Made by a program: the position numbers and the translations under genes | The notes under the pieces: model-generated | What the model was told of the DNA's origin: nothing | The model's database searches: none | The model's input: only the letters and a program-made list of their open reading frames with translations | Shown here: in pieces, positions 61,331 through 64,000 of the stretch | Numbering within the stretch: the first letter of the stretch is position 1 | Layout of the letters: every line of letters starts with the position of its first letter | Assembly: GCA_020161775.1 (NCBI GenBank) | Contig: JAIUOW010000018.1 | Coordinates: 1 to 64,000, forward strand | DNA: 64,000 bases | Direction of reading: 5' to 3' | Source: Pseudomonadota bacterium | GTDB lineage: Bacteria > Pseudomonadota > Gammaproteobacteria > Burkholderiales > Burkholderiaceae_C

Positions 61331-63061
61331 TCAGTGATTGTCCTTGGGGACAAAGGCACCGCGCTGGCCGACCAGAAAGTCGAGGTCCGCGCCTTCGTCG
61401 GCCTGCAGCACATGGTCGATGTACAGCTTCCAGTAGCCCGACGACAGCGCGGGCGGCGGGGCCGTCCATTTCGCCAGGCGGGCCTTCAGTTCTTCCTCGC
61501 TGATCAAAAGCTGCAGCCGGCGCTCGGGCACGTTCAGCTCGATCATGTCGCCGTTCTGCACGATGGCCAGCGGGCCGCCGGCCGCGGCTTCGGGCGCCGT
61601 GTGCAGCACCACCGTGCCATAGGCCGTGCCGCTCATGCGGGCGTCGCTGATACGCACCATGTCCGTGATGCCCTTTTTAAGCACTTTGGGCGGCAGCGGC
61701 ATGTTGCCCACCTCGGCCATGCCGGGGTAGCCCTTGGGGCCACAGTTCTTCAGCACCAGGATGCAGGTTTCGTCCACGTCCAGGTTCTCGTCGTCGATGC
61801 GCTTGTGGAAATCATGGCTGTCCTCAAACACCACGGCCCGGCCGGTGTGCACCATGAGCGAGGGCGTGGCGGCGCTCGGCTTGATGACCGCGCCGCGCGG
61901 CGCCAGGTTGCCGCGCAGGATGGCAATGCCCGCCTTTTCCTTGAACGGCGCGTCGAATTTCTTGATCACGCGTGGGTCGAAGTTCTGCGCATCGGCAATG
62001 TTTTCGCCCACCGTCTTGCCGCTCACCGTCACGATGTCGCGGTGCAGCAGATGCTGGATTTCCTTCATCACCACCGGCAGGCCGCCCGCGTAGCAGAAGT
62101 CTTCCATCAGGTGCTCGCCGCTGGGCTGCAGGTTCAGCAGGCAGGGCAACTCACTTCCCAGCTTTTCAAAATCGTCCACCGTGAGCTTCAGGCCCAGGCG
62201 GCCGGCAATGGCGATCAGGTGGATCACGGCATTGGTGCTGCCGCCAATGGCCGCCAGCGTGCGGATGGCGTTCTCGAACGCTTCACGCGTCAGCACCTTG
62301 CTGATGGTCTGGTCGGTGTGCACCATCTCCACGATGCGCCGCCCGGCGTTGCGCGCCAGCACATTGCGCCGGCCGTCCACCGCTGGATAAGCCGCGTTGC
62401 CCGGCAGGCCGATGCCCAGGGCCTCGACCATGGACGCCATGGTGGAGGCCGTGCCCATGGTCATGCAGTGGCCGTGGCTGCGGTGCATGCAGCTTTCGGC
62501 CTCGAAGAAGTCCTGCAGCTTCAGCGTGCCGGCGCGCACCTGCTCGCTCATGCTCCACACGCCGGTGCCACTGCCCAGCTCCTGGCCGCGCCACTTGCCG
62601 TTGAGCATGGGGCCGCCGCTCACGCCGATGGTGGGCAGGCCCGCGCTGGACGCGCCCATCAGCAGGCTGGGCGTGGTCTTGTCGCAGCCCATGAGCAGCA
62701 CCACGCCGTCGATCGGGTTGCCGCGGATGGATTCCTCCACGTCCATGCTGGCCAGGTTGCGGTACAGCATGGCGGTGGGGCGCAGCAGCGTCTCGCCCAG
62801 GCTCATCACGGGGAACTCCAGCGGAAAGCCGCCCGCCTCGTACACGCCGATCTTCACCTGCTCGGCCAGCGTGCGGAAGTGGCTGTTGCAGGGCGTGAGT
62901 TCGCTGAACGTGTTGCAGATGCCGATGACGGGGCGGCCGTCGAACTGGTCGTGCGGCACGCCCTTGCCCTTGACCCAGCTGCGGTAGGCAAATCCGTCGC
63001 GGTCCTGGCGGCCAAACCATTGTTGCGAGCGGAGTTCAGAAGGTTTCTTGCGGTCAGTCAT
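61331..63061 (-). CDS. IlvD/Edd-family sugar-acid dehydratase (L-arabonate/D-xylonate/galactonate type)
   Basis: A 576-residue iron-sulfur dehydratase. It starts with KKPSELRSQQWFGRQDRDGF and SWVKGKGVPHDQFDGRPVIG, the pattern of sugar-acid dehydratases rather than of IlvD or Edd; the first cluster cysteine is in GICNTFSELTPCNSHF, the second in VVLLMGCDKTTPSLLMGA, and the third in CMHRSHGHCMTMGTASTM. It removes water from an aldonic acid to make the 2-keto-3-deoxy acid used by the kinases downstream. The start at 63061 is preferred because an AGGA lies upstream and relatives begin there; ATG 63088 would add nine residues without a ribosome-binding site. Confidence 0.9.
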   Translation of the reverse strand: MTDRKKPSELRSQQWFGRQDRDGFAYRSWVKGKGVPHDQFDGRPVIGICNTFSELTPCNSHFRTLAEQVKIGVYEAGGFPLEFPVMSLGETLLRPTAMLYRNLASMDVEESIRGNPIDGVVLLMGCDKTTPSLLMGASSAGLPTIGVSGGPMLNGKWRGQELGSGTGVWSMSEQVRAGTLKLQDFFEAESCMHRSHGHCMTMGTASTMASMVEALGIGLPGNAAYPAVDGRRNVLARNAGRRIVEMVHTDQTISKVLTREAFENAIRTLAAIGGSTNAVIHLIAIAGRLGLKLTVDDFEKLGSELPCLLNLQPSGEHLMEDFCYAGGLPVVMKEIQHLLHRDIVTVSGKTVGENIADAQNFDPRVIKKFDAPFKEKAGIAILRGNLAPRGAVIKPSAATPSLMVHTGRAVVFEDSHDFHKRIDDENLDVDETCILVLKNCGPKGYPGMAEVGNMPLPPKVLKKGITDMVRISDARMSGTAYGTVVLHTAPEAAAGGPLAIVQNGDMIELNVPERRLQLLISEEELKARLAKWTAPPPALSSGYWKLYIDHVLQADEGADLDFLVGQRGAFVPKDNH

Positions 63062-63092
63062 AAGGGTTAGTCCTGAATGTTCTTTCATATTA

Positions 63093-63103
63093 TCGTCATA
63101 CCA
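63093..63103. promoter_or_regulatory. FadR/GntR-type operator between dehydratase and regulator
   Basis: TCGTCATACCA reads as TnGTnnnACnA on both strands, the general half-site pair of FadR-subfamily GntR regulators. It lies in the 68-base divergent gap, 32 bases from the dehydratase ATG and 27 from the regulator ATG, where it can repress both directions. Confidence 0.5.
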
Positions 63104-63129
63104 TTGGCGGCGCTGGCTCAGTACAAACC

Positions 63130-63876
63130 ATGATCAAGAACGTCCACGGCAACACGGTTGACCACCTCGGCGAGGCCATCGTCTCGGGGCGCTACGCGCC
63201 GGGTGCGTCCATTCCGCCCGAGCCCATGCTCTGCGAGGAGCTGGGCGTGAGCCGCACCGTGGTGCGCGAGGCCGTGAAGTCGCTGGTGGCCAAGGGCCTG
63301 GTCAGCACCGGCCCCAAGGTGGGCACCCGTGTGCTCAAGGATGACCACTGGAACTGGTTTGACCCTGACGTGATCGTCTGGAAGTCCAAGGCCGGGCTGA
63401 CGGCGGAATTCCTGCGCGACCTGCAGGACCTGCGCCGCGTGGTGGAGCCCGCCGCCGTCCGGCTGGCCGCCGAGCGCGCCACCCCCCAGGACATCGCGGA
63501 AATCGAGCTGGCCTTCGCCGGCATGAAGCGCGCGGTGGAAGAGGGCGGCGACTACGTGACCTACGACCTGCGCTTTCACCAGGGCCTGCTGCGCGCGTGC
63601 CACAACCGCATGCTGGGGCAGATGAGCAAGGCTCTCAGTGCGCTGCTTCGCACCAGCTTTGAGATTTCCACCACGCGCAAGGACGGGCCGAAGAATTCGC
63701 TGCCCCTGCATCGCGCCGTGCTGGACGCCGTGATCGACCACAACCCGGTCAAGGCCGAAAAAGCCATCCTCGTGCTCATCGACGGCGCGCGCGGGGATAT
63801 CGAGGAAGTGCTGGCTTCGCGCCGGCGCCTGCCCCGGCTGAACACCCCCGCGCCGTTGCTCAAGGTCGCCTCATAA
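63130..63876 (+). CDS. GntR-family regulator, FadR subfamily (FCD domain)
   Basis: A 248-residue regulator: the winged helix is VDHLGEAIVSGRYAPGASIP, then LCEELGVSRTVVREAVKSLV and GLVSTGPKVGTRVLKDDHWN, the standard GntR domain. The C-terminal all-helical FCD domain holds the metal-ligand region with LRFHQGLLRACHN. It is divergent from the sugar-acid operon and directly upstream of a TRAP transporter gene, so it most likely represses uptake and catabolism until a sugar acid or keto-deoxy acid is bound. ATG 63130 gives normal length. Confidence 0.93.
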   Translation: MIKNVHGNTVDHLGEAIVSGRYAPGASIPPEPMLCEELGVSRTVVREAVKSLVAKGLVSTGPKVGTRVLKDDHWNWFDPDVIVWKSKAGLTAEFLRDLQDLRRVVEPAAVRLAAERATPQDIAEIELAFAGMKRAVEEGGDYVTYDLRFHQGLLRACHNRMLGQMSKALSALLRTSFEISTTRKDGPKNSLPLHRAVLDAVIDHNPVKAEKAILVLIDGARGDIEEVLASRRRLPRLNTPAPLLKVAS

Positions 63877-63880
63877 CAAC

Positions 63881-64000
63881 ATGCAAAAGACCATCGATTA
63901 TTTTTTCAAGCTGCTGGAGTTCCTTGTCGTGGCCTGCATGGTGGCCATGGTCATCATGGTGTTTGGCAACGTGGTGCTGCGCTACGGCTTCAATTCCGGC
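63881..64000 (+). CDS. TRAP transporter small permease (DctQ type), 5' part
   Basis: The first 40 codons are inside the window: MQKTIDYFFKLLEFLVVACM begins a hydrophobic helix followed by VIMVFGNVVLRYGFNSG, the conserved N-V-x-x-R-Y end of the first helix of DctQ subunits. The gene starts four bases after the GntR regulator stop. The large permease DctM and binding protein DctP are expected downstream, outside the window; the transporter probably imports the sugar acid that the divergent operon degrades. Confidence 0.85.
   Translation, partial: MQKTIDYFFKLLEFLVVACMVAMVIMVFGNVVLRYGFNSG

Noticed and set aside
61313-63070. A 585-codon open frame on the plus strand opposite the sugar-acid dehydratase
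   Set aside because: It is an antisense frame kept open by GC-rich codon use; it has Gln/His/Ala/Arg-rich composition and no recognisable domain, while the minus-strand frame has all family motifs.
1-64000. CRISPR arrays, tRNA and rRNA genes
   Set aside because: No regularly spaced repeats with unique spacers, no cloverleaf-like segments with a T-arm consensus, and no ribosomal RNA words were seen in the intergenic regions.

Overview
The window looks like chromosomal DNA of a GC-rich betaproteobacterium, most likely a member of the Comamonadaceae (Acidovorax/Hydrogenophaga/Polaromonas type). The pointers are the strongly GC-biased codon use, the gene content (a tetR-adaptor-RND-pcm-rhodanese-tolC row, a waaC/waaA/phosphomannomutase row, a TRAP-linked sugar-acid operon) and a pair of hairpin elements that resemble a betaproteobacterial small-RNA family. 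No tRNA, rRNA or CRISPR array was seen. All assignments are from reading the sequence and family knowledge; no database search was run.

Layout. 1-2.4 kb is a scarred accessory junction: the 3' end of an IS66 element, a truncated IS3-type transposase, a short RraA-like gene fragment, and a toxin-antitoxin pair whose nucleotidyltransferase toxin carries an in-frame stop. 2.4-7.4 kb is an operon of an RraA-type aldolase, an aminotransferase and a complete polar amino-acid ABC importer. 7.5-11.5 kb (minus strand) holds a LysR regulator, an EamA exporter, and an alkylation-repair pair (Ogt plus an Ada-AraC-AlkA fusion). 11.6-15.2 kb makes envelope precursors (phosphomannomutase, heptosyltransferase I, Kdo transferase). 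A DUF4143 ATPase with a duplicated operator follows. 16.5-23.9 kb is a tripartite RND efflux operon containing pcm and a rhodanese gene. 23.9-26.1 kb is glutaryl-CoA dehydrogenase with a divergent LysR gene.

26.1-26.4 kb contains two structured hairpin elements in opposite orientation. 26.5-32.1 kb has msrA and a probable metal (zinc) acquisition cluster: a LolD/FtsX-like ABC pair, three small exported His/Cys proteins and a ZnuD-like TonB receptor. 32.1-38.9 kb is a mixed row: uraH, a Doc toxin-antitoxin pair, an AEC carrier, a DUF4345 protein, an AraC regulator, pdxH, a MobA-like nucleotidyltransferase, a tandem deaminase-fold protein and chaC. 39.1-42.4 kb carries edd-eda (Entner-Doudoroff) and a secreted alpha/beta hydrolase.

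42.5-52.7 kb is a defence island: a complete type II Wadjet system (jetABCD, minus strand) divergent from an AbiEi/AbiEii toxin-antitoxin pair. 52.7-58 kb is housekeeping and transport: gloA, a thioesterase, a MarR-MFS-MATE row, an SDR and arfB. 58.1 kb to the end is a sugar-acid catabolic operon (SDR, KDPGal aldolase, KDGal kinase, KDG kinase, IlvD/Edd-type dehydratase) divergent from a FadR-type GntR regulator and the first 40 codons of a TRAP small permease.
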